Assembly: GCF_017562075.2 (NCBI RefSeq)
Contig: NC_054083.1
Span: forward strand, 32,037,255-32,101,254
DNA from: Anopheles merus
Lineage: Eukaryota; Arthropoda; Insecta; Diptera; Culicidae
Direction: 5' to 3'
Length of the DNA stretch: 64,000 bases
Both the position numbers and the translations under genes were made by a program. The notes beneath the pieces are model-generated. The model made no database searches. It saw nothing but the letters and a program-made list of their open reading frames with translations, and was not told the DNA's origin. Shown piece by piece: positions 39,501 to 54,000 of this stretch. How positions within the stretch are numbered: position 1 is the first letter of the stretch; every line of letters starts with the position of its first letter.

Positions 39501-42500
39501 GGCTGGGGTAAGGTTTGGGGCAGGAAGTTGTGTGTTCGTGTGATTTACTGATTAAGTTGCTAGCCAAGGGAACAATTTTCATCATTTATATTTGATCGAC
39601 GAATAAAACTCCCTTCGACATCGGTTATCTGGCAGCATTTTCCAGTGCGCCACTGAAATAGGATTCAACTAGTTAACATTTATAAGTTTTTAGATATTAC
39701 TTTATAATTGAAAATTGTTTTATCGGACGTAGATGATTCAATTTGTACGTCTCATAATTAAGCTTCCTTTTTTAATTACAAAATAGTCAAAGAACGCTTT
39801 TATATTCCGACATGCCAAGGATGCTTTAGTAGCAAACAGACAATCTCACAGCAATCACAGGAAATATGCTACACTTACAGTGCTAAACATTTGCTTTTAA
39901 ATTACACATTGTGTTCATTCGTGGTTGCTGTGATGAAATGAAATGATATTTCATGGCCCATTTAAATATTTCCGGTACATTCGGTTGTAAGCACTGGGGA
40001 AAACAATTACACTCGCTTCTTTTTAATATCACTAGTGATTATCAGAGTGATATTATTTTTTAAGCAAATTTGTTCAAATTTCGCACGTAAATTAATCTTT
40101 AAATTGTTGCCCGGTACCGATCTACAGTTTACCAGTGCTAAACACAAAATTACACAAACGATAATTTTTTATAATAATCCTAGGATAATGATTTTTTTTC
40201 TCTATTTGGGCGGTTTTACTTTGTATCACATCGTATTTTGTCCTCCATTTTCGTTGCTGATTCATTGCTGATTTATCTAGCCCATAGCCGACTCCCATCA
40301 ACTGTTGAGAAAGTCAATATTTTTAAATTTACTTTAAAGTATCCGCGCGTACCGTCAATATTAATGTATCACTCGATTACCTTCGCCCTGAGGTATTTGC
40401 ATAATCTCGCAGTTTGAGCTTTCATAGTGAAAAAAATAAAAGAATCAAACTTCCCATAATGGACTGTACTGTGTAAATCGTGTCCGTTTAACGGTTATTG
40501 TTTTTTTTTTGTATCTGCACTCATGTTCTTTCAAGTTTTTTTCATCGTTTAGAGCGGAAATGCTTATCTGGAAATTCATGGCCATTCGTTTAACGGCGAG
40601 CTAAATTGGCCTCTAACTGCTAGCTGGGGATAATTTTTGAAATGCTATATACTCTATATCCCTCTGCTTCTCTTTATGTCTGCCCTTAAATCTATCTGTT
40701 GGTTTATTTTTTTCCGCTAAAAGGCGTTTGGAGGGTATACCTTCTCGAAAATAACTACTTGTGGATTACTGCCACAGGCAAATAAATGGTAATTTTGGTG
40801 TTGCGTTGATTGCACCGAAAGGGAGAACGATACACAGACAAATGCCGAGCAAATGACTCCGAATGGGGGGTAAAAACTGGGCGACAGATTTGTCGCTGCG
40901 ATTCACCAGGCAGTAATAAAATGGTATTGTTTGCGCTGGTCCCGTTTGCCTTCGCTGAGATGTGATGCAGACACAAGAAAAAGGACAAACTCGGGAAGGA
41001 AAAAAACTCCACGCAAGGTACGCAGTACACGCGAAGCAAGGCGTAGCAAAAAGAGATACACATAATCGCAGGACATCTTAGAAGCCACTTATCGCGGGCT
41101 CATTATGCGTTACTTTGCGTAGCGGAGTTGCTTCGAAAAGTGACACTCCGACCGACCGTGCTCTCGAGCCCATAATCACCATCTGAAGTTCCATCTTTTT
41201 TCTTTCTTTTGTGCCTCCTGCTAACCACGGAGTAGATGGGATAAAAGCAAACTTGCGGAACAATTTCGTAGTGAATAGTAGGTGCAACAGTAACAGCGAC
41301 GACAACTACAAACACCCCGGATCGTTTGCATCGCTGCAAAACTCTTTCTCATCCCGTGGGTTCGGCCTTTGGTCGTTGGCAACGTTTCACCGCCAGTAAA
41401 CTTTGGGGCGTCACAAAAGCAAAGAAAAATAAAACGTGCCAACAAGCACACCACGGCGCCGAGCTCGACTGTGGCGAGCGCAGGGAAAATATGATGCTCA
41501 CCATAACAATTCCGGAATTCCTTTAGCATGCCCACCTCGCTTCGCCCGAGGGAAGCAAAACTGTTTACCAGGCAAGATAGCTGCCTGCCGCTGTGGGTGA
41601 CAATAACTGCGGAAAGAATGCAGCCCAACAGTGGGTATCGTGTTGCACATAGCGCACGAGTTTAGCGTCGTTCAGTGGTGCCTTCCTGGGCACTTTTTTT
41701 TGTCTGCTTCCATCCAGAATGCAACGCTGGTACGCCGATGGTGGTGAGTGAGTGGTGATGGTAATTTTACAACATTTACTAGACGTCAGACCACCCGTTT
41801 CCCCCCAAAGATCTCAACACCCCAACTAGTTGCATTATGTTTTGCTTCCCCCAGCCAGCCCGCCGACGAGTTGGTAGTTGGTTGGGAATTAATGCTAATT
41901 GTAAATAATAAAGCTCATTTTACATGAGAAAGGAAGAGTTGGTGGCGCCTGTGCGGGAGCAGAAGGACATGCAGCAATTGAAATGAATCGCTACAAGATG
42001 TAACTAACGGCTCCGTTTTGTGTCCCCCTGCCCAGCGTGGCAATTAAATGCGAGTTGGCCCCTGTTTTTTTTTAATACCGCAGCACAGAGTTGTGTTTTA
42101 CTTCAATTGATTTAAACCAAAAGTTTGGTGCTTAGTTTAAATTTAATATACTATGGTGAAAGTGAGAGAGAGAAAAACGGAATGCAAACTTTTCTCTCAC
42201 TTTGCTTTTAAAAAGTTCGGGCTTTTTTCTATTTACTTTACTCACCACAATCGCTTCCAAATTCCAGTCACAGTCACTCTGCTAATAGTGTGCAAACGTA
42301 CTAGTAATGAGATTGTGACGAGACGAGCCAGTGTCAGCCCTCGTGCCACCCTCCCTGGTCCTGATTCGGGTCCAGTTGTCATTTAATATTCTGGTTCGTT
42401 AGTTTTGCCTGAAACCGGGGTCGGTCCATTTGGTAAAGCTGTCGTGGAGCAGCAATCCCACGTACCGCCCAACTCATGCCTGGGGGAAACTTTCTATCGG

Positions 42501-45072
42501 TCTCCTCTCATCTTGTCTCGGCGATAGGTTTTTTTTTTGTGATTTTCAAATTCCCCAGAAGCTAAATTTAGTAGTTTTTCTTTTCTCCGGATGTTTGTTG
42601 TTGGTTTTTTGTTCGTTATTTGCCTCATGTTAGCAATCGCTTGGGTGTGCGTTTGACGACGACGAGTTAGTAGTTGAACTCACTCGAGTGTAAATAAGTG
42701 CAACATTCTTTACTTCTCATCCTTACTGTCGCCTTTTTTCTGCTTCTTTTTTTCTCACTACTTTCTGTGTGCGATCGAAAGTGTATCTCTTTTGGAGACT
42801 GACTTGCTGTTTTGCAAAGAGAGTGTGTGAATGTATCTGAGTGCGTGCGAAGATTTTTTTCTTTATTTCTAAAGCAACATGTTTGCTTTGAACATTCCAG
42901 TCACAGATCAGCCCTTAGATCTGTTTATGTATTTGTTTCTTTTTTTGTAAGTTTTTTTATCATATAGATAAACTCTTGGTTGAGCTAAAGAGGGAGGAAA
43001 CCCCCTTTTTTTCAACACGTATATACATTCAATGCAACACATTGAAGCTGAATGATTCCGAATAAAGAAAAAAACTATAGGGCAAGTGACCCATTTGAAG
43101 GAGCTTTTCAGGAGTGGTTTGCGCACTACATTTGCAATAATTTTAATATGTATGTAAAATTAATTATATGTTCAATTAAAATATCTTATTTCTGCGCCAA
43201 CCTTTTCGCTTTATATTTTCAATTTCATTAATTGTACTATTCATGATAAAAATATGATGCAAAGTTTTCTTAACTGTCTGAGAAGCAATATTTCATAATT
43301 CATTTCCTCGGCAATAATACAATACATTATTTAATCAGTTTTGTAAATTTATGCCATCCCAACAAAGAAAACTCTTCCCGAAAAGTTGCCCATTACTTGG
43401 CCCAGGACGCGCGAGGCGTCTTCAATCTTTAAAGAATGGATAATTTTCCACCGTTGTTTGCATTTTATTCTTTTCTTGCTTAACCCACCGAAGCAACCTG
43501 TCGATTCGCAACAGTAAACTCATTTTGCTCCGCCCGCCCGGCTAATAACTGTGCCGAGCGAAACGGTGCTTTGTGCGTAGCCAAATTACAGCAATAAAAA
43601 CCATACCCGCCGTAAGCAGCATTCCCGCGCAACCTGAAACCATCGAAACTTGCACACGCAACGCCGGTAAGCAGCATACCTATACCGGCCGGATATGAGC
43701 TCATACCAAAGCCCGCTCGTCTCCTCTCCGTTCCCATCCTTGGCACTGCCCTTCCATCACCGATACCTTCCCCGGTGCGGTGCGTTGCGGTAAGATGTGC
43801 GTATTGTCTTCGGATTTTCCTTCGAGCCATTAGCAAGCAAGCGAAATGCGCCCGCTGACAGGAGGAAAAACAAATGAGCCGCCGTTTCCCACCCCGCTGC
43901 TGGTTCTCGTCTGCTCGCTCTCGGCGGGTGAGATGAAATGTTGCGCGTCGCCGTAACCACTCGGCTACGGTGGCGCGGGTATGGAGCCCGTGAGTGGGTT
44001 CTTTTCATTTCGGGATTATTTATGGGTAATCTGGAAAAGAAATGGGATACTTTGTCTCCTGCCATTGAAGTTGAAGCGAGGGAGGAGGATTGTCGAGAGG
44101 ATGATGGTGGGAGCGCCACACCGTTGCTGATTTCTGAGGAAGTTTTTATACGCTAGCTCAATGGGTGTTGTGTGGGGGTTTGTTTGTGTCAAGGTAAGGC
44201 TCCTGTGTTCCAAAGTGTTCCATTTGGAGCTTAGAAAGAAGCTTCTAGTTGGCAGGTGGTTGCTCCATTGATTTATAGATTCTGTTCCCTCCAACGACAC
44301 ACCAGATGATATTCGGTATTTGGTCCTGTTGGCAGAGTCACGAGGGAGCGCAGATAAGCAATTACACTTAAATTTAATGAAACTTACTCCCTAGCTACAT
44401 TAACCTGCTCAACTTTGATTGAATTTTGTACTGTTAGGAGAGCAAACAACTCCCCACTAATCCACCATTTTTTGTTTGGTGTTGTTTGGTCTATTTTCAT
44501 CTTGCTTTGGTAAGCATTGCAGCACTGACACATCATTACGACTTTTTCCTGCTGTCTCGGGGTGATTATAAATCATGTCACCTGTCATGTATCGTGCGTT
44601 CGATCCGCGCACACCGCTCAACTACAAACTTGATTGGCGATGCAAAATCCCGTTCAACGATTTTCTAATGCCAACAATCACATCAAAAGTGGCCCCACAT
44701 CTATCACAAATAGACATTTGAAATACGCATTATTTTATTTTCGTTACTGTTTTTTTTTGTTATTGTTGCAAGTTTGCTTTAACTGTTTTCTAATGCTGGG
44801 ATATCACACCGGCATTATGGCATATCGCTTTATTTGACTCTCCTCCTCTTTCGATTGTATGCTTATTCCTAACGTTTGGTATGGTTTGTATATAAACTAT
44901 CGAGTTTTGAATGATTCAAGCGCAACATTTTAATCTTCTGTCATGCGTTCCCCGTCTGCTGATATCGATGCAAACTCTGGAAAACGGCTTTATGAGTGAA
45001 ACAATGATTTTTAATGTTTTCTTGTATTAATTTTCAAGATTTTTTTACATTGCAAGCGAAAATAATAAGATT

Positions 45073-45090
45073 TATGTGAAAGTTCACATA
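45073..45090. repeat. 18-nt palindrome with 8-bp arms
   Basis: TATGTGAA, two bases, then TTCACATA. The arms are exact reverse complements in an AT-rich block. It could be a dimeric factor site or chance. Confidence 0.45.
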
Positions 45091-46931
45091 GCTTTAGGCG
45101 TTTGGAGAGGATAAAAGCTGATTGAAACATAATAACTTCCCTTTTAACATACATTCAATCGCCAACAAACTCTAAAATAATGTTTTATTGTATCAGAACT
45201 ATACAAACCAATGCCGCAAAAGCCTCGTTTTACCATATGTTTTTTTTAATTGCTCTATAAGAATAATTTAATTCTCCATTTCTGTTTTATTTGCCCAGTA
45301 GCTTCCCACGCTGACTGATTGAATGCAGACACGCAAATATTATCGCTGCAAACAAGTCTGCTACCACACTTTAACTACCCTGCAGCTAGAAGCAGTTAGT
45401 GTTCTGTTCTGTTGTTGCTTTTGTACATTCCAATTTTCTCTACCCTGCCCTAGTGTTCGGGTTTGTAATGGAACGTGCAGCAATGTTGCTAACTAGACAA
45501 CTATTTCACCCAGACACGATAACAGTTTACACTTTTTAACGGGTGCACAAAAGCGGGTGGTTAGCTGGAATGTTGAAACTGTATCATTGGCTTGGATTGC
45601 ATTTTTTCCCCGTTGTTGACCCTTGTAGGGCAACCACTAACGCACAGCGTCACTTTAAAATACAGCAAAAAAAAAACCTGGAAAAACATGCTCATGTATT
45701 AATTACTTCAAATGTACACTTCATAAAAATAACGAACTTTTTTTTAGCCAACATTTCCTCCACAATCCAATGGTCAAGGGTTCATGGGTATTTCATAAAA
45801 AAGAAATACCGAACAAATGGGGCATTGTATGTTGCACCACCGAAATGCTAGCCGTTCGAAATATTTTTTTAATATGTCCAAACAAAGGATGGCACTAAAA
45901 AAGTGTGGAACCGTCGCACCCGGGTAACTGTGGTCGAACGATGATTGAAGTTGCGACGCAAACATGGCTGACCATTTGCCATGTGGCATTTGGTCGCGTT
46001 TGCGTTGCTGACCAGCAGTCGAACAATTCACAACATGCCGCCGGGTATGTCACCATGCGTGGAGGAGTTTTTACCGACTACCAAGTACTAACGGCTCTCG
46101 CACATCATCAGCAAACCGTCACGACGAACGCAACAATTCACATACGAATGCCAACCCTCCTGCTGTATTGTGGAATTTGGAACGCAAACCAACCAGCAGC
46201 TACGTGAAAAGTACTCAAAATATGCACTCAACTTTGCGGTTATGTCCTTCACAGAGAAAGAGACGGTGCTGTTGAGCTTATTTGAAATGTGGCTTTGTAT
46301 GCCATGAAGTTCCTTTTATTCTGGTAGTACTTGGATCATATATTTTATTCTAATAAATAAGCTTTTAAAAAAATATCAAAGGCTCGTCGAAAAACTTTCT
46401 TCATTCACGATCGATATGCTTACTGTGGCACTGTATACCAAGGCTTCCTGTACCCTCGGATAAACACCGTCCCAGCCATCTCTTACAATCCACAAAAGAC
46501 CACAGGAGTCCGTTCGATAAAAGTCCGGAAAGAGCGATTTCAGCCTAATTCCGCACACTGGGGCAAAGCTAATGAGAGCTTAAACGGTTCTCTGCGGTCG
46601 GATGGTGATGATACAATCGTCCATATCCTTAGCAGCAACTGACCAAAAACTGTCCTTCCCATTTTATGCATTCCCAGCGGAGCCGCTCCACGTCTGCTCT
46701 GGTCCGGTTTTGTGCTGTAGCACAGTTTTCAGTTGCCCCGTTCTTCGCACCAACAGCAACAGCACCTCCTTTCATACGACATTGCTCGAATTCTTGTGGC
46801 TTTGTGGTGCTCGGCTTATATGCGGCGGGAGGTGCTATATGTGTCTGTGCATGTGTGTGTGTGTGCTCATCCTGTCTGTGTGATGATAGCATTTAAAAGC
46901 ACATTTGCTTGTCTTCTTTTTTATGTTGCTA

Positions 46932-46946
46932 CTGCTGCTGCTGCTG
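46932..46946. repeat. (CTG)5 triplet repeat
   Basis: Five CTG units followed by TTG units. Confidence 0.8.
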
Positions 46947-47144
46947 TTGTTGTCTTTAGCTTGTACGTGTTCCTGTTTCATCTTCCATTTGCTGTACAAA
47001 CCCCTACACCCACCAGCTGCTCTCAGCACGGGCACTGCCGCCAAGAATCATCTTCCCAGTTTTTGTGAACGGATTTTCTCCATTTTCGTACTGTGGTACC
47101 GATCTTCTATCGGGGAAAACTGGGGAAAGTTGTAGTGCAGCTTC

Positions 47145-47159
47145 CTGCTGCTGCTGCTG
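47145..47159. repeat. (CTG)5 triplet repeat
   Basis: Second CTG run, about 200 nt after the one at 46932. Confidence 0.8.
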
Positions 47160-50154
47160 GTGCTGCTTGGTCTTGTTTATGGTCCCGGTGCGACGTGTAG
47201 AAAATTGTCTTGTACACATGAGAGAATTTGCTCCCGGACCAACTTCGCAAATGAAACGAAAGTGAACGACAATGACAAACACACTCGTGCGAGTTGGTTT
47301 TTCCCTTCCGGTTCCGCAAAACCACCGCAAGACACTCTGTCCTGGTGTTGTAGTTGAGACGAAGCAAACAAAAAAAAAAGACCTAAGACTTTTGCCCAAG
47401 CATGCAGTTCGGCACACTGTAGAGCGGGTACGTGTAATCGTACAAGCAACCGAAATAGACAGAGCTACAATAAGAAGGAAACAGAGACCCCGTAGGTGAG
47501 CCAAAGCGAAACGGAAGGAAGTGCGGGACGTTCGGTTTATTGCTGGAAGCATCTAAACCACCGCAACTATTTGCCGGTTTCATACCATTAAAGTAAAAAG
47601 CTCACTACACAAATGTTATTAAAAGTCGTTCTCTTGCTCACTCCCACCGTCGCTATTCGTCGCTTTGCTCCGTATAAGACGGCGGTTTCGAGCTAACGCT
47701 TACTGCTTGAAGGCGGGTAGACAGGAAAAAAGGCATCGGGAAGAACGTTTAACTTTCACAGCCACCCGAATCCCATAACAATTGCGACAATTGCATCCCT
47801 GCTGTGTGCACCCACTAAAGATGCAACTGGGAACGAATTATCATGCTTAAGCAGTGCTTTGTGTGTATGTTTGATCCTTGTGAGGGCCTCGTTCAGGAGT
47901 CTGGCAGTTTGAGCAGGATGAGGGGGCAATTTTTGGTGCTGTTAATTGTTTTGTTTGTTGTGATTTTGTGACCTCAAGTGATTTGTCCATTCAATTAGCT
48001 TTATTTGCTTATCAATGTTCAGGGAGAGTTCCATTGTTTAATTTACATGTATAAAATTCTATCAAATTCGAGAATAAATATGTTTGATTACTAATTTATG
48101 AAAAATCGGAAAGCAACACCTCTGAAGTGTCTTTAACTCACAACAGAAATATTACATGTAACGACTTCGCTTTAGAAGGCATTTGCTTCGCAACATGTCT
48201 GCACCCGCGGTCTTCAGACCAGCCAGCAGTGGAAGTTTCAATCAATACTGAGCAAACAATCTGTTTTCCCTCCATCAAACCGAAACAACAATCATTCCAA
48301 AGTGGTTCGATCGCGGTTCTGTGTGCCATTCTGTCTGCATGCTTCGCTCATGTAAATGAACCACCAACGCCCATTGTAGTCGGGGAATTCTAAACATTTC
48401 TGCTCATGTGAATCTCTTCTTACTTCTTTGTAACAATCTTTCGTTTACATCCAGGACAAGAACCAACCGAAGAAGACAAAAACAATTAATGCCTCTCTTC
48501 AAACCATAGTAGAATGTAATAGAACCATAGAATGTGTAGATGTGGTGGTGTGTATCGTAGTGGATGTGTCATTCTACTCCTCGCCACTTTGTGCCTTTCT
48601 AAAGCTACCCGTTTCGGTATTGAATGTAGCGAAAATAATTTACGAAATAAATCAGCTGGAACAAGTTATTAGAGCCTTCTGCTTCACGAACCACTTTGCC
48701 TCGAGCACCAGCTCCGTCAGTACACCACACCGAGGCGTACAGAACACACTCCCAGTTGAGGTAAAGATTTGAACGAAATTGGAATTTCTCATTGGACACG
48801 CTGCCACGAGCCAAATAAATAGCTACCAATGAGTAACGATTTCAATATGTGCTACAAGGGTGATTGTGGATTGTGCTCGAAGATCGAATGGATGGATGGA
48901 AATGTTTCCGCCGATGCTTAATTTGTTTTCCAACCTTCGTGAAGGGTGTTTTTTTTTGCTTGCATTACAACCAATACAGTCGGGACAGTAGAAACATTAT
49001 TTCTTTTTCGCTGGCCAAAAACATTCATAAGCTCGGCTAGAGTAATTACGCAGATTCGTGGAGTGGCGCACCCAGAGAAATAAAGCGACCGAGAAAGTGG
49101 AGCCAGAAATTACACGGCGCACAGCGCAGCCATATTTCATCCTCCGTCGACGCACAATCGACAAGCGCCATGGTTTGTTCGCGATCATGGTGGAATGCGT
49201 TACTAATGGGTGGCAAATGTCGCCTCTTCGACACATGCTGACAAGGGTGAGCACAAAATATTTTGCGATCTCGGACGGACGGAATGTTCGTTCGCTCGCT
49301 CGCTCGCAGCCGGGAACGGTTGTGCGCCCCATAATTTACCCATTCGCTTCTAATCATTCGGCAACGTGGTCACAATTGCCGTACAAATCCCCATCGCATC
49401 TTGCCGCAAACCTGGTGTCGCGAGAGTTTCGTGTCTGTGTGGCTGTGTATGTGCTTATCCCGATACACCGGTGGTCATTTACCTTTCGCGAAATTGAAAC
49501 CACATTCACCGGCGTGGCGGGAGGGACGGCGCATGCTCGCAAAGGGTGGTACACCATAAGTCAATGACAGAACGGCTGGTGGTCGTCAATAAATAATCAC
49601 AGCTTGATTTCAATTACCTTTACCTATCATTATTTATGTTATTAATATGTTGATAATTTATATCATCACCTCCCGCTGGGTGAGCCCGTTCCGGATTCGA
49701 GTGCTGCTGCTGTTCGCCACTTTCCGCTCGCTTGCCCACCCCGTTGAAGCCAGCGGGTGCAATCCACTAAACGGCAAACAAATATCCCGTAGTGTGTGTG
49801 TGTCTATGTGCCCTGCTTCCTTGCTATGTAGGTTATTAGGCTGAGTTTTCCCACCCAAAAACCAATCCCATTTTCTTCACCTTGAGCCTGCTGCCTGTTT
49901 CGATTGCTATTTCACCACAATTCCTTATGGAAGGGGGAGCGTAGGAAATTGATGGCGCTGTACCCTCACCCAGCACCTGTCCTGCTCTTGATGCGCACGC
50001 CCCCGTTGGTACCCGTGGTTAAGTTTTGTGGTCGAGCCAAATCGGTGGAAAATTTATTGTTTGCGTGTTTTGAGCAAGTGTGGTGCCCTGGGTGTGCTTT
50101 TTTTTATTGTTCAGTAGGGTTTTATTTTCGATTCGCTTTCTTAGCGGGCGTATA

Positions 50155-50171
50155 AATCGCATGGTGCGATT
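50155..50171. repeat. 7-bp inverted repeat with 3-nt loop
   Basis: AATCGCA at 50155-50161 pairs with TGCGATT at 50165-50171. The flanks are partly complementary as well. Confidence 0.4.
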
Positions 50172-50996
50172 CATTTATGGTTGCTCTTTTTTTTTTCTTT
50201 CGACCTTTAAATGATGGGGTAATTATTAGAAGAAACCCCTGAGCGCCTGCTCGTTTGATTGGGATTGTGTTGAAAGGCTTCTCGCTCGCAGCGTGCGATA
50301 CATCATCAAATTTGTTACCACCGCTTGAAATAATTTAATTATACGCTTGCTTTTGTTGGTTTTCAGCGTAATCGAAAACAGGATAAGAAGGGATAATTTT
50401 CTTATGTCCCTTTGCTTTGTTTTCCATTACAAAATATATGGAAAAAACGAATCATTTTCAGTGATACAATGGCACACGTTTTATGCATGTTTGAAAGAGT
50501 TGTTCTTCCAGTTTTAGGATATTAAATTCAAAAGGCTAATAAGAACCAAACTCCCATGGCTCATTATTTTATTTGGTCTATATTACAAACCATGCAGTCT
50601 ACACAAATGACTCGGGTATTCCCCAATCACTACCTAGTAAAAGTAAAAACAAGGCTAAAGTTGGCCCTGGCGATGGCTGCAGGCAATTGCAGCCGGCCAT
50701 CCGAAGAAGATGAAGCCGAAATGAATCATTTTTAATGGTTACAGCGATGCCTTGGGTTAAGCTGGCGGTGTCAGGCTTATCCTTAACTTGCAGGCACGGG
50801 ATTGACGGGCCGTGGACCATTATTTCTGTCCGAGCTGCCACCACACCAGACACCAACCAGAGACGCTTGGCCGTATCGTTACAGAATTTAGATGACAGAA
50901 TTATTGTTCTCACCGATATTTTATTTCGACCCCGTCCACTTCGAACACGGCCAAAGGCGGCCTATCGGCAAGCAGACGTAGAGAGGAAGTAAGAGC

Positions 50997-51007
50997 GAGA
51001 GAGAGAG

Positions 51008-51050
<43 letters not shown>
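50997..51050. repeat. GA microsatellite with one interruption
   Basis: GA repeats over 54 nt broken by one GC. Such runs can bind GAGA-type factors in flies. Confidence 0.93.
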
Positions 51051-51053
<3 letters not shown>

Positions 51054-54000
51054 GGAGGCCCCAGAACAGGTCACGGATTTTGTGTCATATTTTAATTAAT
51101 CATCAAACATGTCACATCCAGATGGAAATGGTACTGACGTGCCGGGCTTCCACCCGGTTTTCGACCCTTCGCTGGTTGCATCTCCTGTATCCCATGGATG
51201 AAGGCAATAGTGGGCTATCGGTTAAATGTATATAGCTGATGGGGTGTGTGACTTGCTGTGTGTGTTTGTTTTTCGTAACGACTCTCACTCATTCACCGGG
51301 ACATTATCCCGTTTTTTTTATACATCGTCGATGTGCAACCGTCTGCATGTTTCTGGTATCTTTTGCTCTTTCTTTACATTTACGGCACGGGGGCCTGCCA
51401 CCTCCGAACCGTGTTTTTCGTATCGCTTATCTGGCGATTGCGTGCAGACGTTACGGTGCTTGCCGGGGTTTTGCTGGGTGCTGGGCTTCACCATTTATTG
51501 CTACCGTTTACAATTTATCGGTGACCGATATCGAGTCCGATCCACTCAATGTAGATGACATTAGGATGATAAATGAATGCACTTGCGCACACGCCCTCCG
51601 TCCGTCGGTTCGCATGCACACCCTCGCAATGATGCTCTCGAAACAAACAAACAAACGGACAACGATATAAAAAAATAACAGCATCACCCACTGATAGGGC
51701 ACTCGATTGTAATAAATTAATTTTAAATGACGGGCGGGTTTGCGTTTGCTTGAAGAACAACACTGCACGGGCCAATCGCGTACCGATAAGCGCCGATAAG
51801 CGTCAAAATGTGTCCAGCATAATCCGCTGATTTGAAAGGATAATTCTTTTAGCTCATGAAAAGTTGGAGTTGCAGGGCCACAATTCGTGTCTAAATGACT
51901 GACAGTTGCAGGCAATACAAATAAATCATGCGTGATTCGTGATAATTAATTGTTCGGCTAGTATTAGTTCGAATTCAAATCCTATTTTCTTAAATAACCC
52001 TTGTCAAAAACAAACCAAAGCGTTGATTTGTACATCGTATAGTTTCAAAAAAGTTTGAAAAAAGTAATCATTTTTCTGAAAAACAATTATGATCACTAAA
52101 TTATGTTAAGCCCAAGAAGCAAACACTCAGTCCTATTCCATTCATGTGGTTGAACCCATGCTAAACAAACGAAAGTCAAACAGATGAAAATGGTCCATGT
52201 GATTACAGCTCTGTAGGAATTGATCCTTTTTTCCCCTGTACTTAGTTAAATGCCTGAACCCACAGGACAATAACAAACAAACCCCGTCTACACACATACA
52301 AACGCACACAGTGCAACTGAGCAACAGAGCAGAATGGATCATTTTTCAAAATCAAATCAAAATTGATTGAAGTCATGGCTTTCCGGTACGCAAAGACGCT
52401 GCGGGTGGATAAGACTTTTCCTCCATGCTAGTCTCAACCGCGACTTTACAAAAAAAAGGTCTTGTGCAAAGAATCGAAAGGAAAAGCTTGGGACTAAAAC
52501 CTCGTAAACAGTCGTTGCATTATGAATGTTACCGGAAAGGGCCGGGATCTCCCGGCGGTTGTGGGTGAGAGTTCTGGCACAATCCTTATCCGGCCTGCCC
52601 TGTCTGGCGGGTGTGCTCAAGTCGCCCAAGTCGCGGGACCTGGGGCAGTGGAGCTCGAAATTTATCGCTCCACCCTTCCGCTGCCACTTTGTGGTGTACC
52701 GGTGAGCACAAAATCAAACTGCTTTTGCCATCCGGGTTGATTTTCATACCCGAATTGTATGCTAAAAATCCTCGCCACTGTAAGGATTGCGTTATTGATG
52801 GTCGTGACGGCGATGAAACGCACGAAAAGGAAACACGCTTGGAGCCCAACATATGTCAGTTTCGAGTAAGGGTTCCTTTCTATTTTTTTTTCCTACCACA
52901 CACAAAACTCACGGTGCGGTTCCTGTTTTTGTTGCTTCCTTGGCTGCAAACACATACACACAAACACACAAGCCATGGCAGTGAAAAATGCGATCCCGAT
53001 GGGTAGCCAAAAAACGCACGCTTCGATTTGCGGGGAGGGTTTTGGTGGTAGCGCTTGCACTTTGGAAAACATTTATCTTATTCGACAGATTTTGTGTGGT
53101 GTGGCGTTGCAAGCTGTGTGCCTCGATCTCGGTCGCATGTACCTCGACACTCTCGGCGAACGGTTGACGGTTCCGATGGAGCTCAATTGTGCCAACTTCA
53201 ACACATGCACTCGAGAGTAGGTTCATAGGGAAATCGACTGTATTTTGCCCCTTGCTTGCTGTCCTTCCTCACACAAGCAAGGAAAAGGAGGAGATTCAAA
53301 ATCACATGCACACTGCTACATGGGAGTTCCCTAACCCTTCCCTCCTTAGCTGATCATCCAAACAGACACTGATTTTTTTGGTGCCAACGTATGCTCCAAC
53401 GTTTTGTGTATAATGTGGCCAGATTTTCTGTGGCCTTGTTTTTGCTGCCGTGCGCGGGGTGCTAAATTGATGATGATGAAATAAAATATGACGCCCCGAA
53501 GATGGATCGATCGGGTAATAGATTGATGGTTAATGTGTCCTGACAGGCGCACCAACGTGTTTCTGAAACAGAAAATAGAAGGAGGAAAAAAAAGATTTGC
53601 AAACAACCAGTTCCATTTGCCGGGATAGTTTTTGTCGCTCTAAACTGTGACGCTGCATATTGTGTGGGAAAATCAATTAAAATCAACTCAATCAATAGAT
53701 TCGGTTGGCAACATTTAGGCTCTTTTCATATTTTAATTCAATTCTTCTGATTTGATGTGACAAAACAGCAACATGTTCAAGCCTGCAAAATTTTGTTTTG
53801 TTTCAATGATGAGAAATCTTTTTTGTCTTTGATTTTGCCCTTACTTAAAAAACTATTCATGGGAAACTGCCTGTATAATTTACACTCACCCTTTCATCAT
53901 TAGTTGCAGCCAAAATTTTAGTTTTAGTATATAAAGACCCTACCCCATATTTAATTTGACAGCATTCTCCTTTTTGTTGCATTTAAATAGTGTAAACGTT

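Noticed and set aside
44175..44200. CAAG|GTAAGG donor-like site
   Set aside because: No acceptor tract or open exon of reasonable form precedes it. The preceding sequence is G/T-rich, so it is not a ratchet point.
45457..45475. TTCGGGTTTGTAA as a possible start of the next Rbp6 exon (FGFV-like)
   Set aside because: The following codon does not encode the expected Thr-Phe, no acceptor precedes it, and a stop follows.
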